Notes: generated from the letters alone by a model not told the origin. 64,000 nt of DNA from Podospora bellae-mahoneyi (GCF_035222275.1 NC_085881.1:3782001-3846000); one strand, 5' to 3'. Counted from the stretch's first letter, positions 34,101 to 47,190 are shown. Numbers and translations: made by a program.

Positions 34101-36440
34101 GCCCAGCATCTCAGTTTGGACAACCCATTCATTGAGGACTGCATGCCGCAGTACACCCTCGTTGGGGAGGTTGACGTCCCGCTCAAGGCTGTCTTTGAAA
34201 GCCGAGTTCAAGACTTTACGCTTGACGTATTCTCCCCATACACATCGCATACGATCGGGATTATCAAGTTGGCGCTGGAGCCGTCTAGCGCGCGAGCGCC
34301 CACCAACACTCTCAAGTTTAACATCGTTATGCACGAGATGCTTGGGTTCCCCGAACGTGAGGGCACCGAGGTGCATGCCCAGCTATTCATTCCTGGCATC
34401 TCCGAGGATGGCATCACTACTACGCAGATGATTAAGGATTTCGACGAGGGCCCCATCCGGTTCGAGAGCGTTCATAGTATGAGCGTTCCGCTGTTCGCGC
34501 CACCCCAGACTACTCTTCGCGTGGCTATCTTCGCCAAAGTGTCTGCCATGCACCTCGACAAACTTCTCAGCTGGGACGACATGCGAGACGCTGTGCCTGC
34601 CAACAAAAAGCCCAAGACTCCTAGGATCAGCGAGACTCAGTTCTATACCGAAGAGAAGCATGATCTGCTCACCCGAGCGCAGATATTGGAGCTGAACGAA
34701 GAGGGCGAGTACAAGCCAGTCGAGGTCACGCAAACAAGCGAGATGGACAATGGAACTTTCCAGTTGCATCAGGGTCTGCAACGACGCATTTCTCTCAATC
34801 TCACTCACAGCTCTGGTGATGCCCTGCCGTGGGAAGACGTGGCCAACATGCGAGTGGGTAAGATCCAACTGCTGGATAGCGCTGGAAAGTCACCCGACAT
34901 GGGATCTTCTGGCCCCGACCTCCATCTCAAGTTGGCCTCCAAACCAGTTTTCCGGACGAATGCCAATGGTACCAGAGGCTTGACGATCATCGGTCAGTGG
35001 GACTCTAGCTTACACAACTCGCTGCTACTGGACAGGGTGACTTCGGAGAAGTACCGAGTTCAAATGACGGTGTCCTGGGAGATTTTGTCAGAGAAGCTAG
35101 CAGAACCGATGAAGTTTTCAATGAATCTCTGCGTACAAATTGTCTCGCGGTCGTTCATACGACAAACATCAATGTTTTCGTCGCTCTGGCAAAACGTCCG
35201 GTTTGTGCACTCTTGCACAGGGATTTTCACTCTTCAAATGCGACCTGCGCCTATTAAGAGGGCGGGCGACTTGTGGAGGATGAATAGTCAGCATGACTAC
35301 GTCAAGGGAGAGGAGCTTCTTACGGCTTGGACACCGAGGGGTGTATCTCTTGTGGCGGACTTTATTGGTTCAAGGAGGAAAAAGCAGATGATGAGTGACA
35401 TGGCAGTTATCCAGTCGCTGATGAAAAAATATGGCTATAGGGAGAATGGGCACCTCAACGGGAATGGAATAGACGGTGGAACCGACGATGACCTTTTGCC
35501 ACCACCGAAAATCAACAGCGATGCTGATTCTATCGCCGAGTTGCTCAAGGATGACACACCTGAGGTATCGCTGACTACATCACCTGTTATCTCTCACTCC
35601 GAGCTCCCCAAGGATGGGGAAGAAAGCCCTGAATCAAGAACGACCGAGGAGCCCACACCACCACTGGAGGAAGAGAAACCAGTATCAGAGTATGACGACA
35701 GGCAAACTGCCCTGTTAAACAAATGTCTCAAGCTCTGGCAGCGCTACCCAGACTCTACGCTCAAACTCATTTCACCGGAAAACACCGATCCTCCAGAGGA
35801 TGGTGTTGCAACTGAAAACAACCCCAACGGCAATGGGAATGAATACCATTACAGCGCCCCCACCTTTGTCGCTACTGTCATCCGGGTCCCTAAGAACCCT
35901 TCCGTTCTCAAAGGCGGTTATCTCTTGGTCCCCAACGCCGACTCAACTCGCTGGGTGAAGCGCTTCGTTGAGCTCCGTCGTCCATACCTTCACATACACT
36001 CCGTCGCCGACGGAGACGAAATCGGCATTGTCAGCCTTCGAAATGCCCGAGTTGACTCGCAACCTGGTATTCTTGGCCTCCTACACTCCCATCAAGACTA
36101 TGACCACAACAACTTTGACCCTGACAACGTGGCTCAACAACAAAGCGGCGGTATCGTAGGCGGCGTCGCGTCCACGGCTACAGGTTTGATCTCGTCTTTA
36201 ACAGGCACACCTGGACAAGGGCAAGGGGTTAGCAGGCTCAGCGAACGGCTGCAAGCAGGTGTGTTTGCCATTTACGGGACGGATAACACGTGGCTCTTTG
36301 CAGCGAGAAGTGAGAGGGATAAGCTGGAGTGGATTTTTAGAATTGATCAGAGTTTTGCGCAGACGGGGAGCACACCGGCCGGGAGTGTGATTGGTGCCGG
36401 GAGCAACAGTGGAACTGCTAGTCCCATGCCGAGGTGGTGA
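31116..36440 (+). CDS. Kinesin-3 motor of the Unc104/KIF1 type
   Basis: Plus-end microtubule motor that moves early endosomes and vesicles in filamentous fungi (UncA in Aspergillus, Nkin2 in Neurospora). Two exons, 31116-31197 and 31264-36440, give 1752 residues, the usual full length. The first exon holds the beta-1 strand NIKVVVRCRPFNSR. The motor has P-loop GQTGSGKS (about 114-121), switch I NMNETSSRSH (about 225) and switch II DLAGSE (about 264). An FHA domain follows at about 500-600 (SDDPLLAECLVYNLKPGITT), then a coiled coil (about 759-835), the KIF1B and DUF3694 regions (HLWSIEKLYDRVRRMRQMYQ), and a C-terminal PH domain at about 1577-1690 (GGYLLVPNADSTRWVKRFVE, WLFAARSERDKLEWIF) for phosphoinositide-bearing membranes. 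The start at 31116 is supported by the beta-1 strand and by phase. No damage seen. Confidence 0.95.
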
Positions 36441-37050
36441 AGAAGAAGCGCGCGGAGGAAAGAGCACAATCGGATAGGGGTGGATGGGATGGTAAAAAGG
36501 GAGATACCCAGGACTTTTTATTTCTTTCCTTTATTTTGTTGACTTGTCGTTTATGAAGAATCTGGATTTTCATGAGCTGCTTTCATCCTGGCAGGAGATG
36601 ACACACTGGAGGGGAGAAGATTTTGCTATAGATGGGTTCGTAAAGACGGTGGCATAGAAAGAGCTCCCTTTGTGTTTGTTGCCAGATTCATGATTTGTTT
36701 TGTTCCCTTTTGGTACATGAGATAAATGTATATAGCCAGGTGAGGTAGTTAGAGGCATGCTTCTGCAACACGCGATACGCGAACAAGGAAACATGGGACA
36801 GAGGGACAGTTGATTGTTAAAGCAGGATAAGGTTGTTAGGAAAGGGGCAGCCAGGGAAATGAATTGGGATGTGAATGAGGTTATGGAATTGAGCGAGATA
36901 CCTATCATGCTTTGAAAAGTTGTCCCTTGGGGTGTCAGTGATGTCTCGTTGTTTGCTAGCAGCGGCCCATCATCCCGGTCTTCAGCGTGTACAAATGGAA
37001 GCTGGAGAGAGAATCTAACTTGATCAACTTAGTTTCTGCCCTCAACCAGC
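36441..37050. other. Intergenic between kinesin and 5S rRNA gene
   Basis: Holds the kinesin 3' flank (a T-rich stretch at about 36518-36545). Nothing else recognised. Confidence 0.4.
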
Positions 37051-37170
37051 ACATACGACCATACGCAGCTGACAATACGGGATCCCGCCCGCTCTCCCTT
37101 GATCAAAACAGCTGACGGCCAGACCAGTACTCAGGTGGGTGACCACTGGGGAATTCCTGGTGTTGTATGT
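37051..37170 (+). rRNA. 5S ribosomal RNA gene (dispersed type)
   Basis: The ends ACATACGACCATAC and GGTGTTGTATGT pair to form helix I of eukaryotic 5S rRNA, and the length is 120 nt. The interior has GGGATCCCG(C)CCGCTCTCCC and GGCCAGACCAGTACTCAGGT followed by GGGTGACCACTGGGGAA, which match the Neurospora-type 5S box region (the intragenic TFIIIA/C promoter). A run of T follows directly at 37170 as expected for RNA polymerase III termination. Fungi of this group carry 5S genes singly, scattered between protein genes, as here between the kinesin and mkt1. Some positions differ from the Neurospora alpha type I remember, so it could be a variant or a pseudogene, but both helix I strands are intact. 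Confidence 0.9.
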
Positions 37171-37176
37171 TTTTGG
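37171..37176 (+). terminator. Pol III terminator T run after 5S
   Basis: TTTT lies immediately after the paired 3' end GTATGT of the 5S RNA, before GGACCC. Confidence 0.6.
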
Positions 37177-37552
37177 ACCCTTTTTGGGTCCACTTGAAGG
37201 TCACCGCGAGGTCCTGGCAGCAGCACATTCGAGAGTTTTGAATGGGTGTTAAAAAGATGATGGTTGACTCGAGAATGTGCATTATATAATATTCGTTTTG
37301 ACCGATCTCATAGAATGGTCAACGAGACCAGACGTCTAACTCTCGAGCTTCAGAAAATTTCTGGTTACGTTTGTCTGATGACGCTTACCGGAGCTTGGTT
37401 TCGGTTCTCAAATCCCTCAAGAAATTGGCCGCTTGTTGTCGATAGATCTTGCTTGCCAGTAATCCTCGCACATCATTTAGGACACTGTCAGTATTATGAG
37501 CAATCAGCGTACATGCAAATGCATGGACACCCTCACTACCAAATAGGTAATA

Positions 37553-37712
37553 CACACAAGTAGGTTAACCCATATCTATTGTGAATTATGCGTTAAATGA
37601 TGGCCATTACGCTTTTACAGATAGCAATAGGTCTTTAAAGATAGTTAAAGTACCTTTTAATTTACCTTCAACGTAGAGTTTACAATATACTATAGGTTAA
37701 CCTACTTGTGCG
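37553..37712. mobile_element. 160-bp MITE with TA target duplication (Tc1/mariner-like)
   Basis: The left end CACACAAGTAGGTTAACC (37553-37570) and the right end, reverse-complemented, CGCACAAGTAGGTTAACC (37712-37695) match at 17 of 18 bases; weaker similarity continues for some further bases (CATATCTATTGTGAA against TATAGTATATTGTAAA). TA flanks both sides (37551-37552 and 37713-37714), the target duplication used by Tc1/mariner elements. The interior is A+T-rich, about 160 bp in total, and has no coding capacity, so it must depend on a transposase elsewhere. It lies 380 bp downstream of the 5S gene. Confidence 0.8.
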
Positions 37713-37927
37713 TATCAACTATTTTGTATTGAACAGAGATGTGGGTTACAGTATTGTATTCTACACGCTCCGGTCTTTTTCCATTTTTTTTTTTCGCTAG
37801 CTAGCCATACTCAATCAACATCACCACTACGCCCGCTCCCACCCACTACACTCCTCATTGCTTTCATATAGACGACTATGCCGAGCCCCTGGATGGACGC
37901 TTGAGAGCTCTGCCAAGAAAAAGCATC

Positions 37928-40415
37928 CTAAGCCCGCGCCTCCAAGTACTTTGCTGCCTTTTCCCAAACAGCCTGGTCATTGGCCAAGAGCTCGCTCTGA
38001 GGCAACGCCTTGATACCCGCATAAATAGCCTTGAAGAACTCGCAGGCAATCTCAAGGTCTTCCGGGAAGGCAGTGGCGTAGGGGATATAACTGGAGGGAA
38101 AGTTCTTCTTCTTCTTGGCCATCTCGGGGTCGTTGGGATTGATCTCGTCGAAAAACGTCTTGACGGCAATGCCGAGGGATACATCGGGATCGAAATGGAA
38201 CGGGAGGCTACAACGTCAAAGTCAGTACGTTTGGGTGTAGAAATGAGGAGAGATACCCATCCCATACCTGTTGCCCAACTCCCAGTTGGCGTCTTTCCGC
38301 CGGTCAGCCTGAGCAGCCATGAATGTCGAAGCCAAGATCGCCTCCACCAAGTCACGGTCTGCCGCCCGCACCTCGGATGCCAACGAACGGAAAGCCAGCA
38401 GACTCTTGCTGAGGGGCCCCGTATACCCATAGGATTCATGCCGAAGTTTCAGCAGGCACGCACACCTGCTGATCAACAACAAGCTCAATTGGTCGTCCTC
38501 GCTGCCGTGCATGGGTAAGCCGCGCAACTCTTCATGCTTGTTCTTGGCATTTAACAAGTCGAAACGAACGAGCTCAAGAGCGACAATGATGGACTCGTAA
38601 AGGTGTGGTACCTTCCAGTACCTCTTGGCTGTTGGCTGAAGTGCAGTGAGAGCTTGTGATAAGGCCTTGCCCCAGCTGGTGAGTTCGTGTTTATTGTCAA
38701 CGTAGCCCCGAATGTGAAGAAACCGCCAAATGGAGAAAGATTTGATGAGGTCAGGGCTCAAATTCTTCACCTTTTTGTCCTTCTGAGAAAAGGTGGTGGC
38801 AACGAACTCTGGCTTCTCAAGCGCCAGAACTTCAGAAAAGATAGATCCATGGACAAAATCCGGGAACAACTTCTCGATTACCTCGGCGGACACTCTCCAG
38901 CTTTTCCACTGCTCCAGGTAAGGGCCCTGGTTCTTGAAGTCCCACAACTTCCGCTTAAAATCCCGATCAAACCATACGCCCATGGTGACGGTGCTGTGTA
39001 AGAAGGCGCGGTGAAGGCGAGCTACCACCAAGCTCAAGGCGGCTTCTTTGATCTGAGGAGTTTGTTGAGTAACCAGCTTCCTGTACTCAGGCGAGACCGT
39101 CCCATCCAGGGTGGGCAAAACCTCCATCGAGGCCGACGTCTGCTTCTTAGAGGCTTCAGCCTGAGTAAAAGCATGCGTGATGGGATTCAGAATCCGTGGC
39201 CCAATTAGACCTGTGTTCAGGTAATGGAACATCTCGGGCGGAAGAGAGAGACCCAAATACTCATAGTTGTCTTGAGTAAGAGTGTCATAGTTGTGAACGG
39301 TTATTTCTCCGTTTTCCTTGATGTAGGTGAAATGGTCAACAAGCATTCGGGCCTTGCGGTACTTGTCCAACCAGTTGGGATCCTGTGCTTTGAGGGTATC
39401 GGCAAAGGTGATGCAGACCTGCGTCACATCCTTACGAGCGACTCGCAGGATATTTAAAGCATCATTGATGTTGGACGGTTGGTTCTTGATGATGTTACCG
39501 TCTGTAAGGGCAGGAAAGGCCGGTAGAAACGACGTGCCCGCCATGAGCATCAGGTCGACAAAAGTATGGTCATTGACGTTGAGGACACTCAACAGATGAG
39601 TCTTGGAAACTGCGCGGACGGTTCTAGTTTCCCAGTCGATGCTTCTAATCACGCAGTCATTGATGGGGTACATCAGGAGCTCGACAGACCCCATGACACC
39701 ACCGGCTTGGTCCGAGTCAGTCATATCAAACGAAGCAATCTTTTCACACGACGTGTTAGCAAGAACCTTCGGTAGGCATCAGGCAATCCTTAAACTGCTC
39801 ACCTGAGCTGCAGCGTTGAAGGGCGCCACAAGAAAGTGAAGCTTTCTCTCCTTCAGTATCCCCTGAAGAAGGCGATAGAAGTTGTGAGGATGAAAGGCAT
39901 CTAATTCAATTAGCTCTGAGCGAGACATGTCGCCTTCCCTGCGACCCTTGGGTTCAGGTCGATTTACATACTCGTATTCTCGCCGAATGACTGAACGGCA
40001 GCATCAGCCTGGCCATTGAAGTACTGCTCCCAGGCCCTGTCGGTTTGGGCAATGCCTTCCCGAGCACGTCTGATGTTGACCTCATCTTGACCCTTGAGAT
40101 TTTGGCCATCAAAGATAAAGAAAGGGGTAACATTGTTGGCCTGCCATTGGTTAAGATCGTTCTCAATGCGCGACTGGATACCGGTTACGCCTCCGAGGGC
40201 CGAGAGGAGGGGTTCGCTGGGCTGTGAATCGAGCTGGAGGTGGAGATAGTAGGTCGCGTCAACTGCGATGGCGTGGTCCTCGAGCATCGATACGGGATAG
40301 CTCCTGAATGAAAGTAGGCAGGCGGTTAGCAAAGGTGCTCGGAGAAGGCGGACGAAATGGAATTGACCTACGCCACCTGGGAGTTGATGTACGCATCCTC
40401 AAGAAGAGCTTCCAT
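37928..40415 (-). CDS. mkt1: Mkt1-like post-transcriptional regulator (XPG-like fold)
   Basis: Homologue of yeast Mkt1, a catalytically dead XPG/FEN-like protein that works with Pbp1 on mRNA 3' regions and on nuclear-encoded mitochondrial messages. Minus-strand exons 40415-40372, 40303-39972, 39915-39803, 39739-38268 and 38207-37928 keep frame and give 746 residues. The N-terminus reads MEALLEDAYINSQVASYPVS, then AIAVDATYYLHLQLD, GGVTGIQSRIENDL and FFIFDGQNLKG, the XPG-N part. It continues with LHFLVAPFNAAAQIASFD, the central DLMLMAGTSFLPAFP and the long Mkt1 C-terminal domain ending AKYLEARA. The second intron (39916-39971) was chosen because the nearest other acceptor would give only 33 bp. 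The other introns are 68, 63 and 60 bp. The gene is convergent with the kinesin. Confidence 0.9.
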
Positions 40416-43400
40416 GGCTGATTAGTGAACGGTGCTTTCAAAGTAGAATATATAAGCAAAGAGAGATGAAGAGACGGGGATCCGTCGTTTGGTTTGTTGC
40501 CGTAGGCGCCGAACACAAAGATACGAGACAGCGAATGGCTGGGGGGGTATTGTCTTGTGTTGCGTACGGTATGCGATGTGTGCGTGGAACAGCGGTGGTG
40601 TCACAGTGGTGGGAGAGCTTGTGATGCGTCACTCCCCAAGCTCGAGGATGCGTAAAGGTAGGGCAGGTTGTTGTTTCGCAACGATAAGGAAGGTACGGCG
40701 TGCGTGGGGAGGTAGGCGCAGAGCTTGGTGGCAGATGGCGGCGGGGTAGGTGTTCGTTTCGTCGTCGAGAGTAGAGCGCAGAGGGCAGAAAGAGGGCAAG
40801 AGCAGTCGAGAGAAAGAAGTCAGATCGTGGACTTACTCGGCATCGTGACGGTGCGGGCGATCACAGCAGCGATCAACAACGAGTCTTGGGGGCAGTATTC
40901 GCGGCGGCAACAATGACAGAGGGGGGGGGGGCGTCTATGAGAGGGTCCCACAACTGGCGGCCAAATAACCTTTCCCCAAAAGAACCCAAGAGTCGCAAAG
41001 CTGGGGTCCCTTTCCTTCGGTTGGGCTGGAGCAACTTCGTAAGAGGCTCTCAACGACAAGATGCCAGGAACAGACTTAATGGTGGAGCTTCAACCCAAAG
41101 CAAAGTCTGGCTGGGCTGACCAGTTAGGTAGATTATGGCTGTGGAATTCGGGTATGATCAAAAAGTCGTAAAGTGAAGAAGAAGATTAAGGAACGACTCG
41201 AGAGTTTGTCAACCACAACCGCAGACCATCATCTGGCCGGAAATCACAAGGAGGGGTCGTTGTTTTTTCCTTTTCTCCAAAGAGTCGTGAGGCTCAGGAA
41301 CCAGAAGACGCTTTGAAACCTTGCTCCCTTTTCCGTGTGGCTGATTGCTGCAGATTGACAGGGGCCCGAGCTCCCTTCAATCAATGGGTGCGCACTGTGT
41401 AAACACACTGTGACCCCTGAGATGCCCCCTTTCCATCTAGCTCTCATGGATTCCAACATTGAGGATCTGTACTCAGGCATGATTCAAAAATGTATGAACA
41501 CGAAATAATAGAAGATACCTTGCCTACTCAGTCAAGCACTGCGTCTTAGTATCAGACTAGGTGTTGAGACCCAAGCCCATTTTGCTTACTCACACCCAGC
41601 CAACATTTCAAAATGTTTTCCAGAAGCCTCGAATCCAGCAGTGGAAGCCTTCTACTTCCAATTTCTCAGCCTGATAAATCAGTCCAATTGGTTTTTATTT
41701 CAACACCCACCATCAAGTTACCTAACCACTCCGGAACGTAACCGTTAGGCGACTCCTCAGTGACTAAGCCCGACTATCTACTGCTGCAACCTAGGAGGCC
41801 ATATTATTCAACCCCCAAGTTCATGTAATACCAGCCCTTTTGCAATCGCCTACCGTCTTGGTGGCAAATGTCCCCCGGATTCTCACCGCTTCATTGGCCT
41901 TGTCCGCAGCCGGTACTATCTCAGTCAAGACTCACACCCACACACTCAGCCCTACCCGCACACCAGCCGTCTTCCGCCCTTAAGGCTGACCAACTGCCAT
42001 ATTAGTGCCCTCATATGTTGAGCCCCTAAAAGGCCACCATATACCAACAAGAGTAGAGCTCCACCATACCAACCCTCAAAGAAACACATTTGCCTATGAC
42101 CATCTAGAACCATCTAGACCTCATCAACCCCAAAAGCAGGAAGGTTGCCCAAAAATAACAACCTCCCGGCCTAGATCTGACCCGGACAGTCCGACCCCAA
42201 CGTCGATCAAGCGACAAGAAAAGAAAAGACTCCCGCGCGGCCAGGACCAGGTTATGAGTATAGGTGTGTGTGGGGATATATGCGTGGTCGACCGGCCCAG
42301 CCGCTGAATCAAGGTCATCAAATGTACGGTTCTTCATTCGACCCACTCGCACAACAAGAAGGGAGTGAGAGCCGTTATTCAGCATCCAGCATGGTATCGC
42401 CGGATGCCTGATCGAAACCCGCCAGATGGAGATAAGCCCAATGGTGGATGGACCTAGACTTCTACGACTTCGTAGATTCAAGACCATTAACGTTGGGTGT
42501 TTAGAGGTACTTGTAAGTTGGCCACCCAAGCCCTGGAAGCCATGGTATAGGACACTGGTAGCTACCCACACACCTACCGGTGACGGGATCCATTGTCCAG
42601 CATCTATACTAGACAGTCCAGCCTGATATCACAAGGCCCGATGCCTAATGAGCGTCCATCTCATCCTCCTTAGAGTCGTAACAATGTCGGTGAGTCTAGA
42701 CTTCTGCAAGTCATTAGTTTCAACATCACAAATGTTGATAGGCATATATTCAGCATAGCAAAGACGATCTCTTACTCAGCAACCTCCTTGATATTGCCAC
42801 ATGCTGACCTCAAGTCCCAGTTTACCTCACGAAATCCACCGAACCGATAATTTCGATGACAATGACGACGACGACGACGACAGTAGAACGAGTCCAGACT
42901 TCTGCAACTCCGTGACTCAGGGCAACGCTAGACCCTCAACACTTTCGAGACCCTTCAAGTCTATGAAACCATTGTTGACTTCGTGATAGGTCGACACATA
43001 AGTGAAAAAAAAAGGGGGCAATGAAACAGCCTGGCTGCCTAACCCGCGCTCGGCGAGCCGGAATAGGAAGGCAACATAACACAACACAAGATAAACCAAA
43101 CAAACATACATCTTAACCAAGAAAGCCTAGCCCACCTCGCCTCTCCTGTCTTCCCCCGACCTCCCACACCCATCTCCACACCCCAAGAAATGTACATACC
43201 ATAGCCCAGCAAAGCGGGAAAACAAGGCGTAGCTATCCGCCCTCACCAGCAACATCGCCAGCCTTGGCAGAAGTAGCTAGCAAGCTGAACTCCCCCCGTG
43301 AGCCATCCAACCTCGTAGTCAGCACCCGGTTATGTCATCATCAACTCAGGCAGAAACTCGAACACCCAAGCATCACATCCAATACATCCCACCCCAACCC

Positions 43401-46400
43401 TGCCGGCATCAATAACGCCACAACAATCAGTCAGTCACTCCTGATCGACCGGTCCTCACCAAAAGCCACGAAACCATCCCCTCCGTGTGCTCCGTCCGAT
43501 GACGAAAAAAAACGTGGCAGTGAAACCATCACTTTTCCGGCCCGTCAAGACACCCGGGCGGATAAGCCTCTGTCAACAGGAAAGCAAATACCGGGCCCGT
43601 AAAGGTGCGGTGTGGTGAGTGATACAAACTGTAACAACAGCCACGCCAGAGAGTGCAACTCTGGGCTGTCCCGCACCGTACTATCTAGAATGAAAGAACC
43701 GATAGACATTACAGTGCAATATCCCCAAGGCCAACCAGCTGATCAAGTGTGCAGCTCCCCAGCCTTCCTAGGGAAAAAGCCTCTTGTTCATCTGTGCTGT
43801 TGTCACCGCACCTTGCACCAATACTAGTAAACTGCGTCCTTGATGAATAGGTAAAATGATAGTTGAAAATATGAAATTTGGATGCTGCACCCTTACGCCA
43901 AGAAACTTGTCTCCTCGATTGACAGGTACACCTGCGAGATTGATCCCGCCATAACAGCCTCCGATATACACCGCTACGTCCCCTCTCGCAGCGTCGAAAA
44001 GGCGGAGAGCCGAGAACACGGGACGTTGGGGTCCGCGGGGCTCGGCGAGGAGGCCGCATCCTTTTGCATGCTCTCCAGCTTCTACAGCCTTGGCTTTCAG
44101 GCCTCCCTTTTCGCATCTCATCCTCTCGCAAAGGAAAAACAGATGACTCTTCTTTCGGGAACATGTTCAGCTCAACATGGGCAGAAACAACAACGCTCCT
44201 GCGTTACGATGGCTTGTAGGTAATGTCATTCCTACCCAAGCACGTGGATGGCAAGTGGAAATACTAGGGAAGCAGCTTTCTGTGTAGTTGTTGGTTGCTC
44301 TGTACCACACAGCCTGCCGCTCCCGAAAAGAACATGAGATGGCATGTCGTCCAACCGTCCAATTGTGTGCCCTTGTTCGCTTGTAAAGAGCCGTTGGGGC
44401 ACCAGTCTTGGCCCCCACAACTCACTTGATCGTAGGGCTGCAGTTGGATGTCGACTCGTTTCAGAACCACCGGACACCGCAGCCGCAAAAGGGAATTTAT
44501 TCGCAACCTAGAACAAGCTGCACTGCAGGTTCGGTCCGAGATGGCAGATGAGTAACACGGTGATATTTTGGTTCGATGCCCGAATCGCCGTCTAGATATC
44601 AAGGTAAGCGAGATAGATTTGGAAGAAGTGCTGATGGTCAATGTTATTCTGAGGCATCTTTATGTGGAAGCCTGGAAAGGCCTAATGCAATGAGGGTAGT
44701 TGACTTCTGGAGCTCAATGCCGGTGACCAATCTCGGCGCCAAGCTTCAGACGTTCCCGGGATGACGGGCGGGTAGCTGGGCATTTGGTTCTCTGGGACCG
44801 TGCCTCAAGAGAGCCGAGACAAAATGTCCCGGTAACCAGGGGGGAGGGGGCCATCCGTGATCATGGTGCGGGACGAGGGGGCCCTCTGCTTGGGGTCCCT
44901 CTCGTCTGGATCGCACGTGGCACCAGGTACCACCATACCGTACCGACCACCACCATCAGTGAAGCAAACCCGCAATAGGCAAACTTATTCACTGTCGCTT
45001 AACCCAGGCGGCAAGGTGATAGAAGAGCCGCGGTCTGTACGACGCGACGAATATGGTGTGGTGCCCAGATCAGTACTCCCCCCTAAGTTTGCAGATGGAA
45101 ATAGTCTGAAACAGATATCCATCTCGGACATGATCGCAAAGTCGCAGCCGTGATCAATATTCCCAGAGCGATACCGAGACATCGGAATAGGTTGAAAAGT
45201 GACAGGTTGAGCAGTGAGATGTCCTCAACAATCATGACCGAAGATACTTGGCTATTCGGCAATGTATTCCCCGGGAAACCCTCCCTGATTGTGCCACTCG
45301 GTTGTGATAGCGGGACCTCCACGTGCTGACAGTCAGCAGCTTGGTAACCGCTCGTATAATTCAGCATCTTGATTGCTTCATGACATGAAGTTGTCGCGGT
45401 CTGGAGGACTTTGCTGTTTCCGATCAAGAAACTGACGGCCCGAAAATCTCACCGGAACCAATAGGTCTGGCTGCGGCTGGTATGGTCATTATTCCGTCCG
45501 ATGGAGTCTCTCTGCACATTGCGTGGCTGCTAGGTCGGTGTGACTGGCATGCCACACTCATCTATCCACAGACGAGCTCTAAACACCATTCTTGAGGTTG
45601 AACGATGACATGCTGAGTAACTCACGTGTCGTCTGTACATACGTTCGCGGGGCAGATGCGGGACCTTACGTAGACGTTCGGTTGCTTGGCGGAGCGTATG
45701 GCGGATAACAGACGGAAATAAGATATCGGACGACATAGCCCCTTCATGACCCGCCATCATCAGTTCCAATCCACGAACCATGACTTGGGAATAGCCGTCG
45801 CACCACGTAAGTCTGACGTGCGGCTCGCGACGATGTGGGATATCTGATGGAAGAGCCATGTGCATTCCAAATTCTGTGCAAGTGTAGCCAGGTGCGGTTG
45901 TGGCAGATGCGTCTCTTGTGACATGTGGTTGGAAGCCCAACACGTGCTGTTGGTACAGCTGCAGATGCTCTGCCGAAGGCTTGCGGATCGTCCGGCACTG
46001 GGCGATGCGTTCCACTGGGTCGGAGACAGACGACAGACGACCGGTACCACCAGAGCACAAGTCCACCACACTTCGCGTACTCCTGAGCCGCATCTGCAGG
46101 ATTCTAGAGCACACCAGATATCGGCACGCTGGCTAAAACCGGCAACGACATGCTGGCATTACTCCCGAGGAAGTCGCCGTGTATCGCCGTATGTCGCCGT
46201 ATAAACCAGTTTGAAGACGAGCGGGGCATAGAGAATCCGGCGTGCCTGGCAATGTCTCTGTCTGCGTAGTCAGCATGCGACCGAACGACGTTAACGTAAA
46301 CGGAAAAAGATTGTGAAGCCTCAGGCAAGGTACCTTTTTTGTCGCAGAGGGCTGCATGCAAGTGGCTCGCGCCAGGTGTAACCCCAGCAAAGCCCACTGG

Positions 46401-46982
46401 TGCTTACACAGGCCACCAAGGCATCCATCCAATTCCATCTTTGGATGCCACTCAGCCCTATGCAAGTGTAGGAAAGTGGCCCAGTGTGCGTATTGACAGG
46501 TTTCAAAAAATTCCATTCGCCCCCAAAAACGGTTTCGATGTTCGTTCTAATTCCCTATTTGGTACTTGACTCTCGGCCCTATGCAAAGAGTAGCATCACC
46601 AGATGTCCGGATCTCACGGCTTGGAGGCGCAGATGCATCTCATCGTTGGGCCCAGTCCCGAAAACTGTCGTAACTGCCATGCATTTCGTCCAGCTTGCCT
46701 TGGTGCCCGTCCAGTACCTTTGGCCCCTGCCGTGCGAGTCACATCCCCAGGAGGCGTGATATGTACCTTGACAAGGCGTTCCACCAATATCACCCAGTCG
46801 TATCACGATGCCTAAGGCGTGTGGGGAACGTAAGGAAAGTAAGGTCTCTTTTCGCCTTATGTCATCTCGCGGATTTGGGGCCCCCGCGGGGCACTGTCGC
46901 CTGCAACTACATGGCAGTTCAGGAAAGAGGGCGAGATGAAGTTGCCCATCTATTCAAGTGGCATTGACATGTCGTTCAAAGT
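40416..46982. other. Gene-poor stretch of about 6.5 kb
   Basis: No recognised gene. The first 500 bp are the purine-rich mkt1 promoter side, with a run of ten G at about 40921. The region includes (GAC)n around 42867-42882. The longest frame, 194 codons on the minus strand at 45530-46114, overlaps an equally open second frame and matches nothing. A 117-codon minus frame at 43768-44121 contains GDVAVYIGGCYGGINLAGVP, which looks protein-like but belongs to no family I know. The right end carries the promoter of the small repeat-protein gene. Confidence 0.45.
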
Positions 46983-46992
46983 TATATATATA
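46983..46992 (+). promoter_or_regulatory. TATA box of the small repeat-protein gene
   Basis: TATATATATAAGG lies about 200 bp upstream of the ATG at 47191, and is followed by a C/A-rich, ATG-poor leader with many CATC/CAAC steps, as in strongly transcribed fungal genes. The distance implies a leader of about 170 nt. Confidence 0.6.
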
Positions 46993-47190
46993 AGGAACTT
47001 CGTGTTCCCAGGTTCCGGTCCTGTTTTTATCATCAGCATCAGCAACACATCCCATCAACTGCGTCAACCAGCTCAACTTTTTACTCACAGCATCACCACC
47101 AACAAGCTCTTCCAACACAACCTAACAACACCCAAACCATCATCTCTAGCCTCAGCTTTTAAACTTCAACCCATAACCCAAACCTTCGCA

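Noticed and set aside
45530-46114. 194-codon minus frame
   Set aside because: Two frames of the same strand are open together and neither resembles a family.
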